The notes under the pieces were generated by a model that was not told the origin of the DNA, searched no databases, and worked only from the letters and a program-made list of their open reading frames with translations. A stretch of DNA of 42,886 bases, from positions 1 through 42,886 of the forward strand of contig JAURFB010000013.1 of the NCBI GenBank assembly GCA_030827165.1, given 5' to 3'. Source of the DNA: Marivivens sp. GTDB taxonomy: Bacteria; Pseudomonadota; Alphaproteobacteria; Rhodobacterales; Rhodobacteraceae. Positions 18,057 through 26,716 of the stretch are shown in pieces. The translations under genes were made by a program, and so were the position numbers. How positions within the stretch are numbered: the stretch's first letter is position 1; the number at the start of each line of letters is the position of its first letter.

Positions 18057-19730
18057 ATGACACTGTCTCCCTCGCATCTCTTTTTCTGGCTGACCGTCCT
18101 CATCTTGGGCGGTCCAGTCCTCGCCGGACTGACTGGTGTAGTGGCAGGGGCGATGGGCCATGTGCCGGGGCTGCAAAATGCGATTCCAGCTGGGGACGTT
18201 TGGGGCGCGGTCTGGAGCTGGCCCGGCATTGGCCGCTCGGTGACGCTATCGTTCTGGACCGGCCTTCTCGCCGCCCTGATCTCTCTCGCCTCGGCGACGC
18301 TCATCATGGCCGGATGGTCAGGCACCCTATCCTTCGCCCGTGCCCGCCACTGGCTCGCCCCTTTTCTAGCCGTCCCCCACGCCGCCGCCGCCTTTGGCAT
18401 CGCCGTCCTCATCGCTCCCTCCGGCTGGATTGCCCGTGCGCTGTCGCCCTGGCTGAGCGGTTGGGAAAGGCCGCCCGACCTTCTGATCTTGGGCGATCCC
18501 CTTGGTCTCGCCATGGTTCTTGGCCTCATCGTGAAGGAGCTACCGTTCCTTCTCCTGATGATGATCGCCGCCCTGCCACAGGCCAAGGCGGCCACTTCGA
18601 TGGCGTTGGTCACCGCGCTGGGATATGGCTGCGCCCGTGGCTGGCTTCTGGCCGTATTTCCCGGGATCTATCGGCAGATCCGCCTGCCGGTTTATGCAGT
18701 CCTGGCCTATTCGATGTCGGCTGTCGACGCTGCCCTAATCCTCGGTCCGACCACCCCGCCGCCCATCGCCATAGTCATCCTGCGCTGGGCCGCCGACCCC
18801 GACCTTTCCCTGCGTGCCCTCGCTTCGGCAGGGGCGCTTGTGCAGCTTGGTCTCGTTCTTGTCGCGCTGGTGCTTTGGCGATTGGGTGAGATTGCTGTCG
18901 CGCAGCTTGGCCGCAGTCTTGCCGAAAGCGGCCAGCGCGGCAGCGGCAGGGCAGCGGAAATAGCCGCGGCCACGCTCGCCGCCACATCCGGCATATTCCT
19001 ATTCGGCGGCTTTGCAGTCCTCGCGCTCTGGTCGGTCGCTGGAGCGTGGCATTTCCCCGCCTTCTTGCCCGAAACCCTTAGCTTCCGCGTCTGGGCCAGC
19101 CATGGCGCGGCGCTTGTCGAGACAGGCGCAGCAACCCTTCTCTTGGCCTTTGCCGTCGTGGCTCTCGCCCTCGCCCTCGCCCTCGGAAGCCTTGAGGCTA
19201 AGCCACACAGATGCCTTCTCACGGCTCTCGTCTACCTCCCCTTGATTGTCCCGCAGGTGACCTTCCTTCCTGGCCTTCAGGCCGCCTCCCTGAAGATTGG
19301 CCTCGGCAGCGGCGCCCTCCCTGTCGGCCTGATGCATCTGGTCTTTGTCCTGCCCTATCTTCTTCTGGTGCTCGCCGATCCCTTCAATGCCCTCGATCCC
19401 CGCTACCGCACTATCGCCGCTGGCCTCGGCCTTTCGCCCGCCCGCCAGTTCTGGCGCCTGCGATTGCCGCTCCTTCTCACGCCCATCGCGGGCGCTGTGG
19501 CGGTTGGCATGGCTGTTTCCATTGGTCAATACTTGCCAACCCTTCTGGCCGGCGGCGGGCGGCTTCCCACACTTACGACCGAAGCGCTGGCGCTCGCAGC
19601 CGGAGGCGACAGGAGGGTGATCGGAGCCTATGGTCTGGCGCAGGCCGCGGCCGCGCTTGCGCCATTCGCTCTGGCGCTCGCCCTGCCTCGCAGGGTCTGG
19701 CGCAATCGGCAGGGAATGCTCCATGGCTGA
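18057..19730 (+). CDS. ynjC: YnjC-like ABC transporter permease, fused double domain
   Basis: A 557-residue membrane protein made of two permease domains in tandem, each about 6 helices. The first EAA-like loop is around residues 178-215 (TALGYGCARGWLLAVFPGIY), the second around 460-485 (GLGLSPARQFWRLRLPLLLT). This fused form, as in FbpB and ThiP, explains why only one permease gene accompanies ynjB and ynjD. ATG 18057 lies 41 bp after ynjB. The end overlaps ynjD by 8 bases. Confidence 0.88.
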   Translation: MTLSPSHLFFWLTVLILGGPVLAGLTGVVAGAMGHVPGLQNAIPAGDVWGAVWSWPGIGRSVTLSFWTGLLAALISLASATLIMAGWSGTLSFARARHWLAPFLAVPHAAAAFGIAVLIAPSGWIARALSPWLSGWERPPDLLILGDPLGLAMVLGLIVKELPFLLLMMIAALPQAKAATSMALVTALGYGCARGWLLAVFPGIYRQIRLPVYAVLAYSMSAVDAALILGPTTPPPIAIVILRWAADPDLSLRALASAGALVQLGLVLVALVLWRLGEIAVAQLGRSLAESGQRGSGRAAEIAAATLAATSGIFLFGGFAVLALWSVAGAWHFPAFLPETLSFRVWASHGAALVETGAATLLLAFAVVALALALALGSLEAKPHRCLLTALVYLPLIVPQVTFLPGLQAASLKIGLGSGALPVGLMHLVFVLPYLLLVLADPFNALDPRYRTIAAGLGLSPARQFWRLRLPLLLTPIAGAVAVGMAVSIGQYLPTLLAGGGRLPTLTTEALALAAGGDRRVIGAYGLAQAAAALAPFALALALPRRVWRNRQGMLHG

Positions 19731-20355
19731 ATCGTTGATCCTGAAAACCCTCACGATTTCCGCGGGCGCAACTCCCATTGTCTCGGTCAGTCTGACCGCC
19801 GCCGCTGGCGAGATCACGACCCTTATGGGCCCCTCCGGCTCTGGCAAATCGAGCATCCTCGCGGCCATCACCGGCACAGTTCCCGATGGCCTATTTGCCA
19901 CTGGTGAAATCCTTTTGGGCGGCCAAAACATCGCCACACTCCCTGGGTGGAAGCGCCATATCGGCATCCTCTATCAGGACGACCTCCTGTTCCCCCACCT
20001 CTCAGTTGGCGGCAACCTCGCGCTGGGACTCGCACCAGGCGGCAGACGGACCGAACGACAGGGCAGGGTCAAGCGGGCGCTTTCCGAGGTCGGGCTTGAA
20101 GGCTTAGCCGCCCGTGATCCGGCGACACTTTCGGGCGGCCAAAAGGCACGGGTGGCGCTGATGCGCGTTCTTCTCTCCGAGCCTCGGGCGCTCCTGCTCG
20201 ACGAGCCCTTCGGAACGCTCGACTCCGAGCTCCGGTCACAAATCCGAAGCCTAGTCTTCAATCATGCCAAGGCCCGCGGCCTGCCTACCCTTCTCGTAAC
20301 CCACGATCCGCAAGACGCCGAAGCCGCAGGCGGGCCGGTGATCCGCCTGCGCTAG
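19723..20355 (+). CDS. ynjD: YnjD-like ABC transporter ATP-binding protein
   Basis: A 210-residue ATPase with Walker A GPSGSGKSS, Q-loop YQDDLLFPHLSVG, signature LSGGQKARVAL, Walker B ALLLDEPFGTLD and switch His in LLVTHDPQD. It is short, with no C-terminal regulatory domain, as is usual for YnjD. ATG 19723 overlaps the ynjC end (ATGGCTGA), indicating coupled translation. It powers the YnjBCD importer. The stop lies close to the convergent end of the fragment at 20352-20423 and rutR. Confidence 0.9.
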   Translation: MAESLILKTLTISAGATPIVSVSLTAAAGEITTLMGPSGSGKSSILAAITGTVPDGLFATGEILLGGQNIATLPGWKRHIGILYQDDLLFPHLSVGGNLALGLAPGGRRTERQGRVKRALSEVGLEGLAARDPATLSGGQKARVALMRVLLSEPRALLLDEPFGTLDSELRSQIRSLVFNHAKARGLPTLLVTHDPQDAEAAGGPVIRLR

Positions 20356-20423
20356 TCTAGCGTCTGCCGATAGCGCCTGGGCGCGATCAGCACGGCCACC
20401 GTCATGATGATCCCGATCCGACC
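20352..20423 (-). pseudogene. Possible C-terminal remnant of a membrane protein
   Basis: Directly after the rutR stop, the minus strand reads GRIGIIMTVAVLIAPRRYRQ, then TLD and a stop at 20352-20354. A hydrophobic helix followed by a basic tail looks like the end of a membrane protein, for example the last helix of a TrkH-like transporter, but no start or upstream part exists because rutR occupies it. It may be a leftover from a deletion, or chance. The fragment is too short for certainty. Confidence 0.25.
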
Positions 20424-21031
20424 TAGGGCTTCAGACGGCTAGTGAATAGCTGTTCGAGATAATGTTCGGCGCCGGGAAATGGGTCTTGCCCACCTAGAAC
20501 GGCCCGCACCTGAGTGTCGAAATCCGCATAGTGCTGGGTGAGCGCCCAGATCGAGAAAATCAGGTGATGCGGATCGACGTCCTTGATCTTGCCGGCTGCG
20601 ATCCAATGGCGGATCACCTCGGCCTTTTCATCGACCAGGGTTTTCAAGTCACCTTTGAGCGCGTCCTCGATCCGGGGCGCGCCCTGCAGAATCTCATTGG
20701 CAAAGAGGCGGCTTTCGCGGGGAAAATCCCGCGCCATATCAAGTTTGCGACCGACGTAATCGAGGATTTCAGGAAGCGCCTTGCCGTCGTCGTTCAAGGC
20801 CCTGAGCGGATCGAGCCATGTGTCAAGCAGGCCGCTCAGAAGTTCGAGATAGATCGCTTCTTTCGAGGGGAAATAGTAAAGAAGGTTGGGCTTTGACAGT
20901 CCCGCCGCCTCGGCGATCTTGTCAACGGTCGAGCCGCGATACCCGAACTTGGAAAAGACCTCGAGCCCCGCCTCGAGGATCGCTGAACGGTTCTTCTCCT
21001 GAATGCGGGTCCGCGGGGCGCTTTTCGTCAT
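20423..21031 (-). CDS. rutR: RutR-type TetR-family regulator of pyrimidine catabolism
   Basis: A TetR-family protein of 202 residues from ATG 21031, where GAAGG lies 7 bases upstream; an in-frame ATG at 21082 would add 17 residues. The HTH lies at about 35-58 (TVDKIAEAAGLSKPNLLYYF). The C-terminal domain matches E. coli RutR in many places: FPSKEAIYLELL, SRLFANEILQGAP, LKTLVDEKAEVI, DPHHLIFSIWALTQHYADF. RutR binds uracil or thymine and then releases DNA. It is divergent from the pydC-like gene, and a perfect RutR consensus palindrome lies between them, giving strong support. Confidence 0.9.
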   Translation of the reverse strand: MTKSAPRTRIQEKNRSAILEAGLEVFSKFGYRGSTVDKIAEAAGLSKPNLLYYFPSKEAIYLELLSGLLDTWLDPLRALNDDGKALPEILDYVGRKLDMARDFPRESRLFANEILQGAPRIEDALKGDLKTLVDEKAEVIRHWIAAGKIKDVDPHHLIFSIWALTQHYADFDTQVRAVLGGQDPFPGAEHYLEQLFTSRLKP

Positions 21032-21144
21032 GCTCAAACCTTCGTCACTGGTGCCCAACATGGCGTCATCTGCGAAACTCACAAGCGTTTTGCCGCAGGA
21101 CTGCGCGGAAAACTTGACTGGTGGTTCGCCTCTGTTAGCGTTGC

Positions 21145-21162
21145 TTTGACCACTTGGTCAAA
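21145..21162. promoter_or_regulatory. RutR operator in front of the Pyd operon
   Basis: TTTGACCACTTGGTCAAA is an inverted repeat with 8-bp perfect arms around CT. Its core TTGACCA-NN-TGGTCAA (21146-21161) equals the known RutR consensus. It lies 57 bp upstream of the pydC-like ATG and 113 bp upstream of the rutR ATG, so it can control both. A weak -35-like TTGACT at 21114-21119 lies just upstream, which would put the operator near the transcription start. Confidence 0.88.
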
Positions 21163-21219
21163 TCAAGCATTTTCGCAGGCAAGGCATAATTGCCGCGATG
21201 ACCAGAGGAGGAAGGCCAG

Positions 21220-22470
21220 ATGTCCGCACCCGGAGAGAACCTCAGGATCAATGGCGAACGTCTTTGGGACAGCCTTATGGAGATGGCCAAGATCGGCCCC
21301 GGCGTCGCGGGAGGCAACAACCGCCAGACCCTGACCGATGAAGATGGCGAAGGGCGCCACCTGTTTCGGCGCTGGTGTGAAGCGGCTGGCATGGCCATGT
21401 CGGTCGACGAGATCGGCAACATGTTTGCCCTCCGTGACGGAACCGACCCCGACGCCTTGCCGGTCTATATCGGCAGCCACCTCGATACCCAACCCACGGG
21501 CGGTAAATACGATGGCGTCTTGGGCGTTCTCGGCGGGCTCGAAGTGATCCGCACGATGAACGATCTCGGCATCAAGACCAAGCACCCCATCGTCGTGACC
21601 AATTGGACCAACGAGGAAGGCACCCGCTTTGCCCCGGCAATGCTGGCTTCGGGCGTTTTTGCCGGCAAGCATGACCTCAAATGGGCCTATGACCGCGTAG
21701 ACGCCAGGGGCAAGCGCTTTGGCGACGAGCTTGAGCGGATCGGTTGGAAGGGCCCCGAAAAGGTTGGCCAGCGCAAGATGCACGCCATGTTCGAATTGCA
21801 TATCGAGCAAGGCCCGATCCTCGAGGCCGAGGGCAAGGAAATTGGCGTTGTCACCCACGGGCAGGGCCTGCGCTGGATCGAATGCACGGCGACCGGCAAG
21901 GATAGCCACACCGGCTCGACCCCCATGCATATGCGCAAGAACGCGGGCCGTGGCCTTGCGCTGATTACCGAGCTTGTCCACGAGATCGCAATGAAGAACC
22001 AGCCGGGCGCCGTGGGCGCCATCGGCCATATCGACGTTTACCCCAACTCGCGCAACGTGATCCCCGGCAAGGTCGTCTTTACGGTGGATATGCGCTCGCA
22101 CCTTCCCGAAAAGCTGCACGGGATGGTTGACGATCTGATGGCCCGCGCGCCGGGCGTTTGCGAGGCGATCGGCGTGGGTTTCGAGGCCAAGATCGTTGGC
22201 CAGTTCGAGCCGCCTGCCTTCGACGAAGGCTGCGTCGCGGCCGTTCGCAATGCGGCCGAACGGCTGGGATATAGCCACATGGATATTATCTCGGGCGCCG
22301 GCCATGATGCCTGCTGGATCAACGACGTCGCGCCCACCGCGATGATCATGTGCCCTTGCGTCGATGGCCTGTCGCATAACGAAGCCGAAGAGATCAGCCC
22401 CGACTGGGCGGCGAAGGGGACGGATGTGTTGTTCCACGCGGTGTTGGAGACGGCGGGGATAGAGAGCTAG
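21220..22470 (+). CDS. pydC: Beta-ureidopropionase / Zn-dependent N-carbamoyl amino acid hydrolase
   Basis: A 416-residue M20-type amidase of the hydantoinase/carbamoylase family. Metal-site motifs are YIGSHLDTQPTGGKYDGVLG, TNWTNEEGTRF and FELHIEQGPILE, then GKDSHTGSTPM in the dimerisation domain and SGAGHDACWI near the end. It would hydrolyse N-carbamoyl-beta-alanine (or its methyl form) to beta-alanine, CO2 and ammonia, the last Pyd step. Allantoate amidohydrolase is the main alternative by homology. RutR control and the following dihydropyrimidinase favour PydC. ATG 21220 has a strong GAGGAGGAAGG ribosome binding site. Confidence 0.85.
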   Translation: MSAPGENLRINGERLWDSLMEMAKIGPGVAGGNNRQTLTDEDGEGRHLFRRWCEAAGMAMSVDEIGNMFALRDGTDPDALPVYIGSHLDTQPTGGKYDGVLGVLGGLEVIRTMNDLGIKTKHPIVVTNWTNEEGTRFAPAMLASGVFAGKHDLKWAYDRVDARGKRFGDELERIGWKGPEKVGQRKMHAMFELHIEQGPILEAEGKEIGVVTHGQGLRWIECTATGKDSHTGSTPMHMRKNAGRGLALITELVHEIAMKNQPGAVGAIGHIDVYPNSRNVIPGKVVFTVDMRSHLPEKLHGMVDDLMARAPGVCEAIGVGFEAKIVGQFEPPAFDEGCVAAVRNAAERLGYSHMDIISGAGHDACWINDVAPTAMIMCPCVDGLSHNEAEEISPDWAAKGTDVLFHAVLETAGIES

Positions 22471-22516
22471 GGCCGGGGGCTAGCCCGTCGCCATTGTCAC
22501 TCGGACCAATGGCGTT

Positions 22517-22558
22517 CCAAAGGCAACCCCCCAGAGTATTTGAAGGCCAAAAGAAAAG
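22517..22558 (+). repeat. Copy A of a dispersed intergenic repeat
   Basis: Starts CCAAAGGC, contains AGAGTATTTG and ends GCCAAAAGAAAAG. Over 42 bases it aligns with 27769-27809 with one single-base gap. It lies in the 122-bp gap between pydC and the dihydropyrimidinase gene, 34 bp before that start. It shares the blocks CCAAAGGC, GAGTATTTG and GCCAAAAGAAA with copy B. Confidence 0.7.
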
Positions 22559-22592
22559 CGGGCCAGGGCCGGGCCGATTTTGGGAGAGAGTC

Positions 22593-24047
22593 ATGACCAC
22601 AGTCATCAAGAACGGCACCATTGTTACCGCCGATCTGACCTACAAGGCCGATGTCCTGATCAACGGCGGCCGGATCATCGAGATCGGGCAGGGGCTCAGG
22701 GGCGATGAGGTCCTCGACGCCACCGGCTGTTATGTCATGCCGGGCGGGATCGATCCGCATACGCATCTCGAGATGCCATTCATGGGCACCTATTCCTCGG
22801 ATGATTTCGAGTCCGGCACGCGCGCGGCGCTGTCGGGCGGGACGACGATGGTTGTCGATTTCGTGCTGCCGGGACAGGGACAGGGCCTCGTCGATGCCAT
22901 GCAGATGTGGCACAACAAATCGACCCGCGCCAATTGCGACTATTCCTACCACATGGCGGTGACATGGTGGGGCGAGCAGGTCTTCAACGAGATGGAGACC
23001 GTCGTTCGCGACAAGGGCATCAACACCTTCAAGCATTTCATGGCCTACAAGGGCGCGCTGATGGTGAACGACGACGAGATGTATGCCTCGTTCCAGCGCC
23101 TTGGGGAATTGGGCGCGACCGCCCTTGTTCATGCCGAGAATGGCGATGTGGTGGCCGAGCTTTCGGCCAAGCTCTTGCGCGAGGGCAACACCGGCCCCGA
23201 GGCCCATGCCTATTCCCGCCCGCCGCAGGTCGAGGGCGAGGCGACGAACCGCGCTATCATGATCGCCGACATGGCAGGCGTGCCGCTTTATGTGGTGCAT
23301 ACCTCCTGCGAAGAGGCGCATGAGGCAATCCGCCGGGCGCGGATGCAGGGCAAGCGCGTCTGGGGCGAGCCTTTGATCCAGCATCTGACACTGGATGAGA
23401 GCGAATACTTCCACCCCGATTGGGATCAGGCCGCCCGCCGGGTCATGTCGCCGCCGTTCCGCAACAAGAAACATCAAGATAGCCTCTGGGCTGGTCTGCA
23501 ATCGGGCTCGCTTTCGGTCGTGGCGACCGATCACTGCGCCTTTACCACCGATCAAAAGAGGTATGGCGTCGGCGATTTCACCAAGATCCCCAACGGCACC
23601 GGCGGCCTTGAAGACCGGATGCCGATGCTCTGGACACAAGGCGTCGGCACCGGCCGCCTGACGCCGAACGAGTTTGTCGCCGTGACCTCGACCAATATCG
23701 CCAAGATCCTCAACTGCTATCCCCGCAAGGGCGCGGTTCTGGTGGGAGCGGACGCCGACCTCGTGGTCTGGGATCCGGAAAAGGAAAAGACGATTTCCGC
23801 CAAGACCCAGCAGTCGGCAATCGACTATAACGTGTTCGAGGGCCACATGGTGAAGGGCCTGCCGCGCTTTACGCTCACCCGCGGCAAGGTCGTCGTGCAG
23901 GACGGCGAGATCCGCACCGAAGAGGGCCACGGAGAGTTCGTCAAACGCGAGCCCAATACCGCGGTGAACAAGGCACTGAGCACCTGGAAAGAGCTGACTG
24001 CGCCAAGGCCGGTCAAGCGCAGCGGCATTCCGGCGACGGGTGTTTGA
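22593..24047 (+). CDS. pydB: Dihydropyrimidinase / D-hydantoinase
   Basis: A 484-residue cyclic amidohydrolase with metal ligands H56 and H58 in GGIDPHTHLEMPF, the carbamylated lysine expected in FKHFMAYKG (K153), later His in ALVHAENGD and YVVHTSCEEA, and Asp in VATDHCAFTTDQK. It opens 5,6-dihydrouracil or dihydrothymine to N-carbamoyl-beta-amino acids, feeding the enzyme coded just upstream. ATG 22593 with GGGAGAGAG upstream gives the usual N-terminus (TTVIKNGTIVTADLTYKADV); the open frame back to 22494 is not conserved-looking. It is cotranscribed with pydC and the downstream ABC transporter. Confidence 0.93.
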   Translation: MTTVIKNGTIVTADLTYKADVLINGGRIIEIGQGLRGDEVLDATGCYVMPGGIDPHTHLEMPFMGTYSSDDFESGTRAALSGGTTMVVDFVLPGQGQGLVDAMQMWHNKSTRANCDYSYHMAVTWWGEQVFNEMETVVRDKGINTFKHFMAYKGALMVNDDEMYASFQRLGELGATALVHAENGDVVAELSAKLLREGNTGPEAHAYSRPPQVEGEATNRAIMIADMAGVPLYVVHTSCEEAHEAIRRARMQGKRVWGEPLIQHLTLDESEYFHPDWDQAARRVMSPPFRNKKHQDSLWAGLQSGSLSVVATDHCAFTTDQKRYGVGDFTKIPNGTGGLEDRMPMLWTQGVGTGRLTPNEFVAVTSTNIAKILNCYPRKGAVLVGADADLVVWDPEKEKTISAKTQQSAIDYNVFEGHMVKGLPRFTLTRGKVVVQDGEIRTEEGHGEFVKREPNTAVNKALSTWKELTAPRPVKRSGIPATGV

Positions 24048-24074
24048 AGTAGAACCACGCAAGAAGAAGACCCA

Positions 24075-24857
24075 ATGACTCAAGCCCCTGTCATCTCTGC
24101 CGCCCACCTCGATCTGACGTTCCAGACGAACGACGGGCCGGTTCATGCGCTGCGCGATGTCTCGCTCGATATCGCCAAGGGCGAATTCGTCTCGTTCATC
24201 GGCCCCTCGGGCTGTGGCAAGACGACCTTCCTGCGTTGTATCGCGGGGCTTGAAGAGCCGACCGGCGGCACGCTCACGGTCAACGGCATGACCCCCGATC
24301 AGGCCCGCCGCAGCCGCGCCTATGGCTATGTGTTTCAGGCGGCGGGGCTTTATCCGTGGCGGACCATCGGCGGCAACGTGCGCCTGCCGCTCGAGATCAT
24401 GCGGTTTTCCAAAGAAGAACAGGCCGAGCGGGTGAAGCGCACGCTCGAGCTGGTTGACCTTGCCGGTTTTGAAAAAAAGTTCCCTTGGCAGCTTTCGGGC
24501 GGGATGCAGCAGCGGGCCTCGATCGCGCGCGCGCTGGCCTTTGATGCCGATATTCTTCTGATGGACGAGCCCTTCGGCGCGCTTGACGAGATCGTGCGCG
24601 ATCATCTCAACGAAGAACTTCTCAAACTCTGGGATCGCACCGGCAAGACCATCGGTTTCGTCACCCATTCGATCCCCGAGGCGGTCTATCTCTCGACCAA
24701 GATCGTGGTGATGAGCCCGCGTCCGGGGCGGATCACCGACGTGATCGAAAGCACCCTGCCGCGCGAGCGCCCGCTTGATATCCGCGACAGCGCCGAGTTC
24801 ATCGCCATCGCCCATCGTGTCCGCGATGGTCTTCGGGCGGGGCATATCGATGACTGA
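24075..24857 (+). CDS. ABC transporter ATP-binding protein (nitrate/taurine/pyrimidine type)
   Basis: A 260-residue SsuB/TauB-type ATPase: Walker A GPSGCGKTT, Q-loop VFQAAGLYPWRTI, signature LSGGMQQRASIARAL, Walker B ILLMDEPFGALD, switch His in FVTHSIPEA. It starts 27 bp after the dihydropyrimidinase gene and precedes two permeases and an NMT1/THI5-like binding protein. The operon position under RutR control suggests import of pyrimidine bases or their reduced or carbamoyl derivatives. Confidence 0.92.
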   Translation: MTQAPVISAAHLDLTFQTNDGPVHALRDVSLDIAKGEFVSFIGPSGCGKTTFLRCIAGLEEPTGGTLTVNGMTPDQARRSRAYGYVFQAAGLYPWRTIGGNVRLPLEIMRFSKEEQAERVKRTLELVDLAGFEKKFPWQLSGGMQQRASIARALAFDADILLMDEPFGALDEIVRDHLNEELLKLWDRTGKTIGFVTHSIPEAVYLSTKIVVMSPRPGRITDVIESTLPRERPLDIRDSAEFIAIAHRVRDGLRAGHIDD

Positions 24858-24866
24858 GGCGCGCGC

Positions 24867-25814
24867 ATGAAGGCCCTTGGCCCCATCCTTGCGGTCGTCG
24901 CGGCGATCATCACGCTGTGGTATGCGGCGGCGGTGCCGATGAATATCCAGGAGGTGCTGACGCAGGCCGAACGCGGGGGCGCGGTTGTCGATCCCGAAGG
25001 CGCAATGACCCGCCGCGATGTGAGCCGGTTCGCCCTCGTCCTGCGGAATACCGAGCATCTGAGCGAAAGCTGGAGCATGGAGCGCGCGCGCCTGCCCGCG
25101 CCACATCAGGTGGTCAAAGAGCTTTGGGTCTCGACGTGGGACGAAGAGGTCAACGGGCGCCGAGGGATCGTGAAATCCGGGAGCCTGTCGAACCGGTCGC
25201 TGATCTATCACGGCTCGATCACCCTCGGGGCGACCATCATCGGTTTCCTGATCGGCTCGGGGCTGGGCATCCTCTTGGCGGTTGGTATCGTTCACAGCAA
25301 GACGATGGATATGTCGGTGATGCCTTGGGCGATTGTCAGCCAGACCATTCCCATCGTCGCCCTCGCGCCGATGATTATCGTCGTGCTTTATTCGATCGGC
25401 GTCGAGGGGCTTTTGCCCAAGGCCGTGATCAGCGCGTATCTGAGTTTCTTTCCCGTCGTCGTCGGCATGGTCAAGGGCCTTCGCAGCCCCGACGCAATGC
25501 AGACCGATCTGCTGCGGACCTATGGCGCGAGCAAACCTCAGGCCCTTTGGAAGCTGCGCCTGCCGGCCTCGGTTCCCTATCTTTTCGCCTCGCTCAAGAT
25601 CGGCATCGCGGCAAGCCTTGTCGGCGCGATCGTCGGCGAATTGCCGGTGCAGCGCGGCGGCCTTGGCGCGCGGATGCTGGGGGGGAGCTATTATGGCCAG
25701 ACCGAACAGCTTTGGGCGGCGCTCTTCTTTGCGGCGGCGCTGGCGGCGATCCTTGTCTGGCTGATCGGCTGGATCGAACGACGCACGCTTCGGCGCATGG
25801 GGGTTACGCCATGA
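24867..25814 (+). CDS. ABC transporter permease, first subunit of the Pyd-linked importer
   Basis: A 315-residue permease. A first hydrophobic helix (about residues 4-24) is followed by an unusually long polar stretch of about 95 residues before the BPD_transp_1 core. The core helices include LGATIIGFLIGSGLGILLAV, IPIVALAPMIIVVLYS and AVISAYLSFFPVVVG, with the EAA loop LLRTYGASKPQALWKLRLPA. It starts 9 bp after the ATPase gene and its stop overlaps the second permease as ATGA. With that subunit it should form a heterodimeric channel. Confidence 0.9.
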   Translation: MKALGPILAVVAAIITLWYAAAVPMNIQEVLTQAERGGAVVDPEGAMTRRDVSRFALVLRNTEHLSESWSMERARLPAPHQVVKELWVSTWDEEVNGRRGIVKSGSLSNRSLIYHGSITLGATIIGFLIGSGLGILLAVGIVHSKTMDMSVMPWAIVSQTIPIVALAPMIIVVLYSIGVEGLLPKAVISAYLSFFPVVVGMVKGLRSPDAMQTDLLRTYGASKPQALWKLRLPASVPYLFASLKIGIAASLVGAIVGELPVQRGGLGARMLGGSYYGQTEQLWAALFFAAALAAILVWLIGWIERRTLRRMGVTP

Positions 25815-26656
25815 GCCTCGTCCTCTTGGCCATCGCCATCTGGGTCGGAGCCTGGGCCTTCAACACCTGGCTTGCCAATGGGCGCTATGCGGGCCGTGGC
25901 GCGGTCCGTCTGGCGGTGCCGCTGATCTTTGGGGCGACTGTCATCGTGATGTGGGAGATCATCGTGCGCGGCCTTTCGGTGCCGCCGGTCATTCTTCCAC
26001 CGCCAAGCCGGATCGTCGAAACCCTGTTCGGCAATCTCGGGATTCTTTGGCCCGATTTTGTTCAGACCTTCGCCAAGGGGGCACTGGGCGGCTATTTGAT
26101 CGGCTGCGCCGCAGCTCTTGCAACCGCCGTTCTCGTCGACAAGTTCGATTTCCTGCGGCGCGGTCTTCTTCCGGTCGGCAATTTCATGGCGGCTCTCCCG
26201 ATTGTCGGCACGGCGCCGATTCTCGTGATGTGGTTTGGCTTCGACTGGCAGTCGAAGGCGGCGGTGGTTATTGTCATGGTCTTTTTCCCGATGCTGGTGA
26301 ATACGGTCGCGGGCCTTCGCGACACGAGCGCCATGGAGCGCGACCTGATGCGAACCTATGGGTCGAGCTATTGGCAAACGCTCTTCAAACTGCGTCTGCC
26401 GGCGGCGCTGCCGTTCATTTTCAACGGTCTCAAGATCGCCACCACTCTCGCGCTGATCGGTGCTATCGTGGCAGAGTTCTTCGGCTCGCCAACGCGAGGC
26501 CTCGGCTTCAGAATCTCGACCTCGGTCGGGGCTCTGGCGCTCGATGTGGTCTGGGCGGTGATCGTCGTCGCGGCGCTGACCGGGACAGCCTTTTACGGGG
26601 CCGTGGCATGGCTCGAACGGCGGATGACCTTCTGGCATCCCTCGCAACGCAAATAA
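25811..26656 (+). CDS. ABC transporter permease, second subunit of the Pyd-linked importer
   Basis: A 281-residue SsuC/TauC-type permease with about six helices and the EAA loop LMRTYGSSYWQTLFKLRLPA. PPVILPPPSRIVETLF before the core is typical of the family. The proper start is ATG 25811, coupled to the first permease by ATGA. The much longer open frame reaching back to 24917 reads through the first permease in the wrong frame and is not real. The N-terminal two helices differ from those of subunit one, so the pair are not recent duplicates. Confidence 0.9.
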   Translation: MSLVLLAIAIWVGAWAFNTWLANGRYAGRGAVRLAVPLIFGATVIVMWEIIVRGLSVPPVILPPPSRIVETLFGNLGILWPDFVQTFAKGALGGYLIGCAAALATAVLVDKFDFLRRGLLPVGNFMAALPIVGTAPILVMWFGFDWQSKAAVVIVMVFFPMLVNTVAGLRDTSAMERDLMRTYGSSYWQTLFKLRLPAALPFIFNGLKIATTLALIGAIVAEFFGSPTRGLGFRISTSVGALALDVVWAVIVVAALTGTAFYGAVAWLERRMTFWHPSQRK

Positions 26657-26661
26657 GAATA

Positions 26662-26681
26662 CCGGCCGCGAAAAAGGCCGG
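26662..26681 (+). promoter_or_regulatory. Intercistronic hairpin before the binding-protein gene
   Basis: CCGGCC and GGCCGG (six paired bases) enclose GCGAAAAA. It lies between the permease stop and the AAGGAGG ribosome binding site of the binding-protein gene, without a T-run. Such hairpins can stabilise the downstream mRNA and raise binding-protein yield; that role is inferred. Confidence 0.4.
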
Positions 26682-26716
26682 AGTAACCAAGCAAACCTGA
26701 CAAGGAGGTCAGACAA

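Noticed and set aside
22497-25295. 932-residue minus-strand open frame
   Set aside because: Antisense to the dihydropyrimidinase gene, the ABC ATPase gene and part of the first permease; no recognisable domain.
24917-25810. Long N-terminal extension of the second permease frame
   Set aside because: It reads the first permease gene in another frame, giving Arg-rich low-quality protein; ATG 25811 with ATGA coupling is the real start.
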